A stretch of DNA of 64,000 nucleotides from Cylindrotheca closterium (lineage: Eukaryota > Bacillariophyta > Bacillariophyceae > Bacillariales > Bacillariaceae), in the NCBI GenBank assembly GCA_933822405.4, contig CAKOGP040001759.1, positions 62,001 to 126,000 of the forward strand, read 5' to 3'. Made by a program: the position numbers and the translations under genes. Within the stretch, counting starts at the first letter, position 1. The number at the start of each line of letters is the position of its first letter. This document shows positions 49,225-57,998 of the stretch, one piece after another. The notes under the pieces are model-generated. The model saw only the letters and a program-made list of their open reading frames with translations, made no database searches and was not told the origin of the DNA.

Positions 49225-50811
49225 ATGGAGCTGGAGAGCAGATCTTTATCGGCTCCAAGAGATAGTTCCAAATCTCCGAGAAGAGCTTTGGTGCAACCAT
49301 CATCAGCTCACGTTGATATTGCAAAATCCAATCAAACTGAAGTTTCCTATGATGATTATGGCCGTATTCGTCGAAGAAAGCGATCACCAGATTTGTCATA
49401 TGAAAGCACTACAAGGAAGAAAACAAATATCGCCTTAGGATCCTCAAACACTATCGTGGTATGTAACCTACCACTCGACACTGATACCCAACAAATCTCC
49501 GAATTTGTGACACGAACGCTTGAAGAATTGCATGGCCAGAAATTCTCAGTTTTGAAATGCTCAATCAAGCGTAATGAAAAGTTTGGCAGGCTCCAAGCGT
49601 TTGTCCAATTCGCTACCGAACAACAATTTGATCTTGCCCTGAGTCTCAACGGCATAGAATATTCCCGTCGACCACTCTATGCACATGTCTTCAATTCCAA
49701 AGCCGCCGTGTCAATTTTCAAGACGAAGCAGGTACTCTGTATGGGCTTTCTTTGTGGAAGTTGCACGCGGACTGATTGCCTGAATGCGCACGGTGTCGAA
49801 GATTTGATGCTGTATGATGATACAGTACTCAACAAAAGTCGGAGCGTTTACATCAAAAACTTACCGTCTCAATTCCCCCACGTATTCAATACAATAAAGA
49901 TGAGACTTACAGAGCACTTCCCATCTGTTTTCTTCACCGCATTTCATGAGCGCAAAAACCGTGGAGATGCCATGTTTGAGGTTGCTAATGTTCAACATGC
50001 TATCAAGGCGCGCGAGATATTGAATGGGATCAAAATCGGCACTAATTGGATCGAAGTCCAACCATGGGATCCAGAGTACCAAGCTTTATTCGTGAACAAT
50101 TTGCACAACCGAGTGGAGAAAAATTATTTTTCTCAAACAGCAGAGAGGGTGTGGGTTCCGATTACCCCGTTAACGAAGAAGGATCGGCATCCTCCGTCCA
50201 GCAGTTTCGACACGGAGCAGTCGCATTCACGAGATATTCGACGCATGGAAGATAAGGTTGATGACCTACGGCATGAAAACTCCGATCTTCAACGAGACTA
50301 CGATGATGTTCGATGGAAGTACGAAGAACTGCGACAGAAGTACTATGATTCGAAATCTTCCAACCATGACTATCGTCGTGGCGGGAGAGATAATCACTAT
50401 GAGAGAGACGACAGCAGGCCTATTCACGAACAATCTAAGGACAAGACTTTCGATCTACAATGGCAGCTGGATCGAATAAAATACGAGAAGGAAGTCTTAG
50501 AAAAGGAGTCAGGGATGCTGAAACAAAGGCTTGAAAGACTGGAGCACCTCGAAGATTTACAGAAGATGGTTCCAAAAGTGGAAAATATAGCCGGTGATCT
50601 CCAAAGTCGACTGGACCAGGCTTTGTTGAAAAATGAGGAACTGACCAGTACACTGGAAAGAACGCTGCGGCAAGTCCAGGACTTGGAATCGGAAAAGTCT
50701 TCGTTCGACATGACACTATCTAATCTACAGATGGAAAACGAATCCTTGCAAGAGGAAATGGACCAAATGAAACTGAATCATGCAATGGAACTGGGATTGG
50801 CTCAGGCATAA
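49225..50811 (+). CDS. RRM-like/CCCH/coiled-coil protein, 528 aa
   Basis: Start chosen at MELESRSLSAPRD (49225) to match its paralogues; an in-frame ATG at 49132 would add 31 residues. Layout follows the gene at 47286: RRM-like 1 (NTIVVCNLPLDTDTQQI...LDLALSLNGIEYSRRPLYAH), a CCCH finger with the same C-x7-C-x4-C-x3-H spacing (LCMGFLCGSCTRTDCLNAHG), RRM-like 2 ending VQPWDPEYQ, a DDLR-type coil and the tail MENESLQEEMDQMKLNHAMELGLAQA. Higher divergence in the N-terminal 80 residues than in the rest suggests relaxed constraint there. Confidence 0.75.
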   Translation: MELESRSLSAPRDSSKSPRRALVQPSSAHVDIAKSNQTEVSYDDYGRIRRRKRSPDLSYESTTRKKTNIALGSSNTIVVCNLPLDTDTQQISEFVTRTLEELHGQKFSVLKCSIKRNEKFGRLQAFVQFATEQQFDLALSLNGIEYSRRPLYAHVFNSKAAVSIFKTKQVLCMGFLCGSCTRTDCLNAHGVEDLMLYDDTVLNKSRSVYIKNLPSQFPHVFNTIKMRLTEHFPSVFFTAFHERKNRGDAMFEVANVQHAIKAREILNGIKIGTNWIEVQPWDPEYQALFVNNLHNRVEKNYFSQTAERVWVPITPLTKKDRHPPSSSFDTEQSHSRDIRRMEDKVDDLRHENSDLQRDYDDVRWKYEELRQKYYDSKSSNHDYRRGGRDNHYERDDSRPIHEQSKDKTFDLQWQLDRIKYEKEVLEKESGMLKQRLERLEHLEDLQKMVPKVENIAGDLQSRLDQALLKNEELTSTLERTLRQVQDLESEKSSFDMTLSNLQMENESLQEEMDQMKLNHAMELGLAQA

Positions 50812-50855
50812 AATGATAAGGACTAGTTGCCTTGTAATAGAGCTGTGTCTTGTCA

Positions 50856-50980
50856 TGAAAGAAGAAAGTGACGAGGGCGAAGGATGAGACGACATGTTAC
50901 AAATACTTGCCCGATAGACGAAAATGAATATTATCATGCGATGCTGGAATTGGGGTTTGCTAAGGCAAATAAAAGGATCG
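50856..50980 (+). pseudogene. Fossil 3' ends of the RRM/coiled-coil family
   Basis: 50856-50893 (GAAAGAAGAAAGTGACGAGG and following GCGAAGGATGA) matches the REESDDGEG-stop end of the gene at 51505. 50918-50976 (GACGAAAATGAATATTATCA, then GCTGGAATTGGGGTTTGCTA) resembles the MKMNHAMELGLAQA-stop coding sequence of its neighbours. No open frame connects them. They are remnants of one or two further tandem copies. Confidence 0.55.
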
Positions 50981-51161
50981 GCCAGATTGTCAAATCATAT
51001 CGTTTTAGAGTGAGGAAAGATGCTTGAGCTCAACGAATTACCACGAAGCCTCTTCATTCGCATAGTGGTACAAGCCACTCTGGGTTTCAGTTGTTGGAGA
51101 ATCTGCATTTAGAGACTAATATAGTTGCTTTCGGATTTTCGAATGTACAGCTTCATCTGCA

Positions 51162-51371
51162 GGCAAAATCATGCAATGCAATGTGGACAATGCGCACTTT
51201 TATCACGAATTTCCCAGTTGTAACGATGCAAAGCATCATGACGATCACCTCGGGCTTTGTACAGTATCGCAGTGTCATGGTCGAAGGCCAAACTACAAGT
51301 ATCTTGCATTCCAACCAGTCGTGGCTTATGGCGCACCGTTTGAAATAGGTAGGGCATGCGCGGAAATATAA
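51162..51371 (+). other. Cys/His-rich open frame, possible exon
   Basis: Behind an acceptor-like CTGCAG at about 51156-51161 lies an open frame with MQCNVDNAHFYHEFPSCNDA, then KHHDDHLGLCTVSQCHGRRP. The Cys/His spacing would suit metal binding. No partner exon, no ATG-to-stop gene structure and no homologue in the window. Weak support. Confidence 0.2.
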
Positions 51372-51504
51372 AATAATACAGCATGAAAAATGTGATGCGG
51401 TCGCGTGCGCACACTCTATAGAATTCGCAATAATGAATCACAAATTGTAGTAACAACAGCAACAACAGCAACAGCGACACTGTCAATACCTTAATTTTGA
51501 GTCT

Positions 51505-53733
51505 ATGAGACTGTCAGATATATTAGCAAAGAAAATCGTGAATGATGTGGTGGAGAACATTTCCGCTCCTTCTGATAGCAATGAATTAGAAGGTCAACCC
51601 GACGATTCTTCATCTCATTCAGCAACGGATCGTGGTGAAAAGAGAAGTGCGGATCATGCACTGCGGCTGCCAGCTCAATCAAAGAAGAGAAGGCGCTTTG
51701 AAAAAAACCGAGTTGTTGTGGTCTACAATATCAAGGCTAGTGTGAATCTGCAAACGTTTTCAGCCTTTGTAGAAAGGACTTTGGAGGAAGTGAGTGGCGA
51801 ACCAGTTGAAGTTGTGAATTGCAAATGTATGCAGCTCTGCGACAGAAGACAGACTGCCATGGTTACTTTCAAGACTTCAGAGCACGGCGATTTGGCAATC
51901 AGTCTGAACGGCGTTAAATTTATGAACCAAACTCTGTATGCGAAAGCCTTCGAACCAAAATGGAAGGAACTTGCAAAAACAAACCAACACCTTTGCACCG
52001 CCCATTTGTTCAAAGCATGTAGACACAAAACGAATTGTTGCCATGCACACAACCTCGGACAAATGAAGTTGTACCCGGATACGGTCCTCCATGAGAACCG
52101 CACACGCTATATCAAGCTTCGTGAAGGCCTAAACGCCACCAAAGTTGCCAAAAAAGGTCATTTTTTTCGAAACATTCGACAGATTCTAAGACAAGAGGGT
52201 CTCAACGATGTTCTCACTGCCGGCTATTATCGAGACGGCAAGTATGATGCAATAATCGAATTTGCAAGCACCAATAGTGCGACAAAAGTAAACGAGGCAT
52301 TACAATTCGCCGATGTGTACCCGTGGAAACCCGAATATCAATCCATTTTTCTCGATTACTTCGACAATGGAATTGATACCGATATCGAAGTCGAAGGGAG
52401 GGAGAAGCATTCTTCCAGTAATCTGTTACCAGTCCATGGGGACCAATCTTTGAACGATGACGCAGTTGATACCACGGTCGAAGATGTGGATCGAAATGGA
52501 AAGAGAATTCGTCATTCTGTACTGGTATATAACCTTCCGACCACAATTGAAGTTGATAAGGTTCCTGGTTTTGTGCGTTCAAAACTGCAAGAAATACATG
52601 GCAAGGAAGTCGAGATTATAGATTGGAGCATCTGGCCTAATATGGAGAATAGCTCTCTTCCCTCTAATTCCATGGAGCTTGTGTTTCAAAATCGTGAGCA
52701 CTGCAACTTGGCGATGAGCCTCAACAGGCTCAAAATTATGGGTCAAGCAATCTATGCTCGGCCAGACAAGGAATGGAAGTATAAAGAACAACTCTGCATA
52801 GACTCACAGTGCGGAGTTTGCGGTCATGGGTTTGCTTGTCATTATGCTCACAATTTCGAAGAGATGAGACTCTACCATGAAACCGCAATATGCGAGAGCC
52901 GTGCTGTTTACATCAGCGGAGTCATAAGGAAAGATTTTGACACAAGGCAAGTGTTTTTTCGGATCATGTCAGCTCTGCGCCAGCAATTCAAGGGGATTAT
53001 CTACGTTACAAGATTGCACTATCGAAAGGATATGGGAGATGCCTTGGTCGAGTTTTCCAACTCCAAGGTTGCCGCCAGAGCATTGTCGGTACTGAACGGT
53101 ATCGTCAAACAGCAAATGAGATGGTCTGCCTGGCCATGGCAGCCAGAATACCAGAGTATGTTCGTCGAGTACTTCAAGAACCAAAAACAGGTTGGAACCG
53201 AAGCAGGAAAAGAGCTAGAACACCCTTCCAACGGCCCAACTGTAGACAGTGGAAACGAGGACCGAGATAACACGCAAATGGAACAAGTGCAAAAGCATGG
53301 TGACAGGACCGTCGAAGAGATCAATCAGAGCAGCGCCATACAAGCCAAAACTGAAGAAGGAGATTGTCGATCCAGCGAAATTAACCAGCCGAGCAGTTCA
53401 GGCAAAACAGTGGATGGGGGTCTTCCAGACATAAGGACTGTATCTCCGGGAGACAGTGAGCCCACCATGGCATCAACAGAGATACCAGATCATGAATTCA
53501 AAACTGGACTCGCCGAAGCCAATTCGCAGATCGAGCTCTTGGCCAGCTTGTTGGAAAGAACCAAAAACAAGCTTAGTGTTGTAGAAACAGAGAAAGATAC
53601 TCTGAAAAAACAGGTATCCGATTTGCAAATGGAAAACGAATCATTGCAAGAGGAAATGGAAAAGATGAAAATGAACCATGCAATGGAGCTGGGTCTTGCC
53701 ATGAGAGAAGAAAGTGACGATGGCGAAGGATGA
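51505..53733 (+). CDS. Double-module RRM-like/CCCH protein with coiled-coil tail, 742 aa
   Basis: Module 1: basic region (KKRRRFEKNR), RRM-like (about 69-150, VVVVYNIKASVN...LAISLNGVKFMNQTLYAKAF), CCCH with Cys164, Cys172, Cys178 and His182, then a second RRM-like part ending VYPWKPEYQSIFLDYF. Module 2 repeats this order from about residue 335: VLVYNLPTTIEVDKV, AMSLNRLKIMGQAIYAR, a second C-x7-C-x5-C-x3-H finger (LCIDSQCGVCGHGFACHYAH) and an RRM-like part ending WPWQPEYQSMFVEYF. A disordered acidic region follows, then a short coil and the tail MENESLQEEMEKMKMNHAMELGLAMREESDDGEG. It arose by whole-module duplication. Confidence 0.75.
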   Translation: MRLSDILAKKIVNDVVENISAPSDSNELEGQPDDSSSHSATDRGEKRSADHALRLPAQSKKRRRFEKNRVVVVYNIKASVNLQTFSAFVERTLEEVSGEPVEVVNCKCMQLCDRRQTAMVTFKTSEHGDLAISLNGVKFMNQTLYAKAFEPKWKELAKTNQHLCTAHLFKACRHKTNCCHAHNLGQMKLYPDTVLHENRTRYIKLREGLNATKVAKKGHFFRNIRQILRQEGLNDVLTAGYYRDGKYDAIIEFASTNSATKVNEALQFADVYPWKPEYQSIFLDYFDNGIDTDIEVEGREKHSSSNLLPVHGDQSLNDDAVDTTVEDVDRNGKRIRHSVLVYNLPTTIEVDKVPGFVRSKLQEIHGKEVEIIDWSIWPNMENSSLPSNSMELVFQNREHCNLAMSLNRLKIMGQAIYARPDKEWKYKEQLCIDSQCGVCGHGFACHYAHNFEEMRLYHETAICESRAVYISGVIRKDFDTRQVFFRIMSALRQQFKGIIYVTRLHYRKDMGDALVEFSNSKVAARALSVLNGIVKQQMRWSAWPWQPEYQSMFVEYFKNQKQVGTEAGKELEHPSNGPTVDSGNEDRDNTQMEQVQKHGDRTVEEINQSSAIQAKTEEGDCRSSEINQPSSSGKTVDGGLPDIRTVSPGDSEPTMASTEIPDHEFKTGLAEANSQIELLASLLERTKNKLSVVETEKDTLKKQVSDLQMENESLQEEMEKMKMNHAMELGLAMREESDDGEG

Positions 53734-53811
53734 GGCAACCCAAGCCGTATACAGTCGGCCCTGTACCACAATAGGGTATCATAAAAATTGTAGCATTAAA
53801 ATATAGGTCCC

Positions 53812-55662
53812 TTAGCAACATACAGCATCTGTCTTCTTCACCCCTTTCTTTGACTTCTTCTTTTTGCGAAGTTTCTTTTTGAGGTCTGCAATCTTTGTTG
53901 CAGTGGACGTCTTCTGATTCTGTAACCGCTTCTCTAGGGCTTCGATCCTTTCTCTTTGCGACTTGAGATCATCGTTCATGGTGTCACGCTTTTCACAAAC
54001 GGTCAGGTACTTTTTCTTGTACCGATTGGTAATCGTCTTTTGTTTGCCAAGCTTTTCATTCATCTCCTCAAGCTTTATACCTTGGCCTTGTTCGAGTTTT
54101 CTGCTATGATCTTGAAGATCTTGGACCAAACATTGAAATCTGGTAAGCCTGTATTCTAGCGTTTGCGACATCTTCACATGGGTTTCTTTCAGGTCCTGGT
54201 AATCACGCTTCATGCGTCGATCATTTGCAGCAGCGTCAGATTTGCATTCTTGGATCGACACAATAAGATCCGTATTCTTCTGCTTCAGTTTGGTATTCTC
54301 CCTCATCAGATAATCGCAATCCAATTCTTTTAATGCTAAGCATTTCTTTGCTTCATTGAGAGATTCTTTTGTTTTGGCAAGCTCTAGTTGCTCCTTTTTA
54401 CTCTGTTGAAGCCCTGCATTCGCTTCCCTCTTCATTTCCGCTTCGCGTACAACATACTCCTGCATTCGAGACTCCAGAGCTGCAACTTCTGACTGCTTAC
54501 GTTGGTGTAGATTCTTATACTCGTTGAGGAAAAGCTCCACTCGTTGTGAGCTCCACGCATTTTCGTCTGGTTTGGTTCCCAATGGTGTTGGATGCTCGGC
54601 TGGCTTCTGGCTCGTGTCAATTGATCTTTTCAAGTCACTTGCTAAGCACTTCGCCGTTGACTTTGGCTGCATTTCATGACGACAAGATTCGTCATGAGTA
54701 ACGCAAGCGAGATCATCGAAACCATACTCATCATCTGATTCATCGGTAGCGAACGACTGGATGGAAATAGAATCCTGCTCTCTGGGCTGGTACCGGGGTG
54801 TAGTTGTCACAAGATTTAGGATGTCCTTCCTGACAACACCTTCCTTGCTTCGCTTGTCTTTTAGCTTTTCGGCCAATACTAAACCATTCTCGGCCTCGTT
54901 TTCTAGGCCCTCCAGTATATCCTCAATTTCTCCGTGCGAAAGAGAGTACAAGGAATCCACGTCAGCTTCTTCCTCCCTTGGGCAGAAAATTGCTGGCTGT
55001 ATTGTTGTTGCCTTCTTGACTTTGAAGCGGTATTCATTTGTTGGCTCGGCTTCTTTCCTATCGCCCAAAGATTTCTCTGGATCAGTGCCAAAACTGGCAT
55101 CACTCTGGAATTTACGAATTGACTGTTTCGGTGAGGCCCGAATTGCCTCTCCATCGACGGAAGATCGTGTCGACCCGTTACTCAATTCATGTTTTGACAA
55201 ATTTACTTTCTCTGCAATCTCCTCATCGCTCTGAGACGACGACGAAGCAGAATACAAAGACCCAAAAGAGTGCTGCGTGTTATGGGTCACAGGCTCAGGG
55301 TGATATTGATCAATACCGATACTGCCCATGAGGGTTGTAGCGTTATTGTCTTCATTCAAGGCAGCATGATCCTCTCCGCCAACGGATTCTGAATACAATG
55401 AGTCCATATCGAGTAGGTCGTCATATCTTCCAATCATATGGAATTTCTGTTTCAGCAACAAGGCCCTTCTCCGAATCATTTCTATGTCAGATAGTTGCGG
55501 CTGCTCTTGTTGCAGTTGCTCGTTGGACTGAATGCTGAATTGGATGGAACCACCATGATCCTCATGATGGTCAATCTTGGATTCTTCGCCAGTGTAGCCG
55601 TATCCTACACCTGATCCGCGATGATCAGAGTGGACACATGAGTTATAAGGTAAATCATACAT
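53812..55662 (-). CDS. Coiled-coil protein with polybasic -CC C-terminus, 616 aa
   Basis: The N-terminal half is acidic and disordered with scattered DSLYS motifs (three: MDSLYSES, DSLYSLS, FGSLYSAS). The C-terminal half (about 370-590) is a continuous coiled coil. The end is a Lys-rich stretch (KKLRKKKKSKKGVKK) followed by TDAVCC. A terminal CC after a polybasic stretch resembles Rab-type geranylgeranylated or palmitoylated membrane anchors, so peripheral membrane attachment is inferred. The start is the first ATG in frame (55662). The frame stays open to about 55800 without ATG, so an upstream exon is possible. It is convergent with the gene at 51505, with only 78 bp between stops. Confidence 0.6.
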   Translation of the reverse strand: MYDLPYNSCVHSDHRGSGVGYGYTGEESKIDHHEDHGGSIQFSIQSNEQLQQEQPQLSDIEMIRRRALLLKQKFHMIGRYDDLLDMDSLYSESVGGEDHAALNEDNNATTLMGSIGIDQYHPEPVTHNTQHSFGSLYSASSSSQSDEEIAEKVNLSKHELSNGSTRSSVDGEAIRASPKQSIRKFQSDASFGTDPEKSLGDRKEAEPTNEYRFKVKKATTIQPAIFCPREEEADVDSLYSLSHGEIEDILEGLENEAENGLVLAEKLKDKRSKEGVVRKDILNLVTTTPRYQPREQDSISIQSFATDESDDEYGFDDLACVTHDESCRHEMQPKSTAKCLASDLKRSIDTSQKPAEHPTPLGTKPDENAWSSQRVELFLNEYKNLHQRKQSEVAALESRMQEYVVREAEMKREANAGLQQSKKEQLELAKTKESLNEAKKCLALKELDCDYLMRENTKLKQKNTDLIVSIQECKSDAAANDRRMKRDYQDLKETHVKMSQTLEYRLTRFQCLVQDLQDHSRKLEQGQGIKLEEMNEKLGKQKTITNRYKKKYLTVCEKRDTMNDDLKSQRERIEALEKRLQNQKTSTATKIADLKKKLRKKKKSKKGVKKTDAVCC

Positions 55663-55945
55663 ACTATTTGCCTTGTCCTCCTCCACCTTTCGGTGACGGT
55701 TCCTATTTGCAAATTGTGTTTTGGAAGTTGACACACATATCCAAGAATTCCGCGAAAAGTGACGCCAATTTTGTCATGGGTTTTTGTCTTTCGACCAAAT
55801 TTTTGGGCCACATACGGAGGAATAGCGAATATGGGCATTCTCAAAATACGTGTTACAGTATTACAGTACCAGGTACTCATATGATGTCAAAGTTTGGTGG
55901 ATTGTGATACAGTATGATAAAATGTAAGCTCATATCTACAATATT

Positions 55946-57295
55946 CTAATCTAATCGTATTTGGACTACTCTTGCACCACCTCCATTAATATTCTGGCCA
56001 ATCCTTAACCGTTCCCCAAGATACAAACTATCGAAAATTCCTTCCCCTTTTATCGGAAGCCCCACACAAGCTCCCTCTGTATTGCTTCCAGCATGGACAC
56101 ATAGCTTGCCTCCATTAATATTGGCTTGAAATCGTTTTGGGATTCTAGTGGAGGATGGATCCTCTTCTTGTAGCATCCCTGACACCTTGACGTCAATCCA
56201 TGGACCCAGCACTTGGCCGATATTCGTCACTTGTTGTGGTTGTTGTTGGCTGCTGGATTCACTAAATACTTGATAATTGTCATTGAAATCAAAGTCAGGA
56301 AAAGGAATCCGCCGATCTATTCCAACTCCATTGGGACCAGGCTGTAAATATGCCAAGATCCATCTTCCAGGTAACAAGCCACGCTGGAACTCTGGCTTGT
56401 TGGTAATTTCACTTTTCGTTTTGCCTGTATCCACAACCTCTTGAATCAAGCCTTCAATTTCCTTTGTCTCTTGGAATGTGTATTCGTTGGGTCTGCGGCC
56501 ATTAATGTAATCAAATAGCTGGCTAGCTGCCTTTGGCTCTGCTGGTGAAGGCTTCAGGGAAGATTTTGGTGGTGGTTGGTTGAACAGAAAGGATGACGGT
56601 GTAAAGCTTTCCCTCAGAGCCTTTGAAGGTGACTTGCTATCCCAAACTTGATCCTGTCGAGCGATAAGACCAGTTTCATCATCAATAGTATACACAATAT
56701 CACTTTCGTATGCCGACACGTAGGGTCTCCATGGCAGTTGAATGTATCCACGGGACCGAATCCGGCCGGAAATCGTCTTTGGTTGAGTCTCCGTATGAAT
56801 CGTCAGTGGTGATAACAATTGAATCTGAGAAGATGCAGGATCGAAAAGAATCCTCAAGGCATTTTGATAGCGACTGAGACTGGCCACATTGTTGGTCGGA
56901 TCGGCAAAGACGCAATCGTCTTTGAAAATATCGGTGGACAAGTCTCCGGTCAGAAAGTAACCGCCAGATCCGTTGGCACCCACGGTCAAGTCTCGTGTTA
57001 ATCGAGAGGCAAGTTCTTCCAATGGCAAATTCAAAGACTTATTTTCAAACGTTTGGGGTTTTCCGAGAGGCGCCAATGATATCTTGCGAAGGACATCTGG
57101 CAATTCTTGTACTGAATCGGATGCTGTCGCTGACGATGGGGAACTGATGCTTCCAAAGAGACAGATCCCAGCGGCTCCAGTAGTCTGTCTTAGCCAATCT
57201 CTCCTACTTGCATGTTCAGTCGATGAAGAAGACAAACCGTGAACAACGAAAACAAATGCTAGCAGGGTTGCTATGACATTATCAACTCGAGCCAT
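55946..57295 (-). CDS. Thylakoid-lumen protein with DUF2358 and PAP/fibrillin-type domains, 449 aa
   Basis: The leader MARVDNVIATLLAFVFVVHG is a signal peptide. It is followed by a twin-arginine-type signal (SRRDWLRQTTGAAGICLFGS... to ATASD), which points to the thylakoid lumen via Tat. Domain 1 (about 85-235) fits DUF2358 (NTF2-like): LTRDLT..GYFLTGDLSTDIFKDDCVFADPTNNV and YQNALRILFDP. Domain 2 (about 265-449) resembles plastid lipid-associated/fibrillin proteins: RGLLPGRWILAYLQPG, then PKRFQANINGGKLCV and LYLGERLRIGQNINGG. A role in thylakoid lipid or photoprotection is inferred from family. The start ATG (57295) is 4 bp from a newly inserted LTR element. Confidence 0.75.
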   Translation of the reverse strand: MARVDNVIATLLAFVFVVHGLSSSSTEHASRRDWLRQTTGAAGICLFGSISSPSSATASDSVQELPDVLRKISLAPLGKPQTFENKSLNLPLEELASRLTRDLTVGANGSGGYFLTGDLSTDIFKDDCVFADPTNNVASLSRYQNALRILFDPASSQIQLLSPLTIHTETQPKTISGRIRSRGYIQLPWRPYVSAYESDIVYTIDDETGLIARQDQVWDSKSPSKALRESFTPSSFLFNQPPPKSSLKPSPAEPKAASQLFDYINGRRPNEYTFQETKEIEGLIQEVVDTGKTKSEITNKPEFQRGLLPGRWILAYLQPGPNGVGIDRRIPFPDFDFNDNYQVFSESSSQQQPQQVTNIGQVLGPWIDVKVSGMLQEEDPSSTRIPKRFQANINGGKLCVHAGSNTEGACVGLPIKGEGIFDSLYLGERLRIGQNINGGGARVVQIRLD

Positions 57296-57299
57296 TTTC

Positions 57300-57849
57300 T
57301 GTAAGAATATCCAGTACCTGTGACAAATGGGGAAGTGAGATGTAAACTTCCAACCCCAAAGATACTTCATGTATTTAGGGGAGACCCATCTTGCCACGGG
57401 GAGTCCATAGCTTAGTGGCACATCTCTACATTTTGTACATGGTAGCTTCAGGTTCGACTCCAGTGTGTCAGGTTGAGAGGGCCCGTCTAGGGGTACCCAA
57501 TGAGGGCGACACGGTAGTGCTCAATCGCGCACGAGGATCTTCGTGGAACTTTCATTGATGTTTTCATACTACTTAAGCAAATGACTCCCCTATATAGAAG
57601 ACAAGGAGATTGCGACACTGGGTCTTATGCGTTCAGAAATACGAACTGTCCATCCGCGGTACTCAGCCTTGCTGAATAATAGCTCGAAGCTGGAAAGTCC
57701 GACGGGGAGTGTAAGAATATCCAGTACCTGTGACAAATGGGGAAGTGAGATGTAAACTTCCAACCCCAAAGATACTTCATGTATTTAGGGGAGACCCATC
57801 TTGCCACGGGGAGTCCATAGCTTAGTGGCACATCTCTACATTTTGTACA
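57300..57849. mobile_element. TRIM-like LTR element, 550 bp, identical LTRs
   Basis: Two 140-bp direct repeats (57300-57439 and 57710-57849) look identical and have TG...CA ends (TGTAAG...TGTACA). They enclose a 270-bp internal part without coding capacity. The six bases ATTTTC lie immediately outside both ends (57294-57299 and 57850-57855), a clean target-site duplication. The internal region starts TGGTAGC (like a primer-binding site) and ends GACGGGGAG (purine-rich, like a polypurine tract). Lack of gag/pol means it is non-autonomous. Identical LTRs imply a very recent insertion. Confidence 0.85.
57408..57461 (+). promoter_or_regulatory. tRNA-type pol III A box and B box across LTR/internal junction
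   Basis: TAGCTTAGTGG (57408-57418) fits the A-box consensus and GGTTCGACTCC (57451-57461) fits the B box exactly, 32 bp apart as in tRNA genes. The A box lies in the LTR; the B box is internal, so only the first LTR has both. A complete tRNA cloverleaf does not form (acceptor stem absent, T stem poor). Confidence 0.5.
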
Positions 57850-57998
57850 ATTTTCTCGAATCTTATTGTTTTATTTTATTCGGTTTGGATTTTTGGATTT
57901 GTCCTGTGACGTCAGTAATCGTTGACGGACGGACGGTGTCAGAAGCTACACCGAAAAAAAATCAAACAGGAAACATCAACACCATATAAACAACACAG

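Larger units (their letters stand above)
50812..51504. other. Intergenic with family relics
   Basis: A decayed 3' end of the RRM/coiled-coil family is listed at 50856-50980. A Cys/His-rich open frame is listed at 51162-51371. GCAACAACA-type simple sequence lies at about 51455-51478. Confidence 0.5.

Noticed and set aside
57300..57831. N-terminal extension of the fibrillin-type protein reading into the LTR
   Set aside because: The open frame has no ATG, is simply repeated in the other LTR, and the natural ATG with signal peptide is at 57295.
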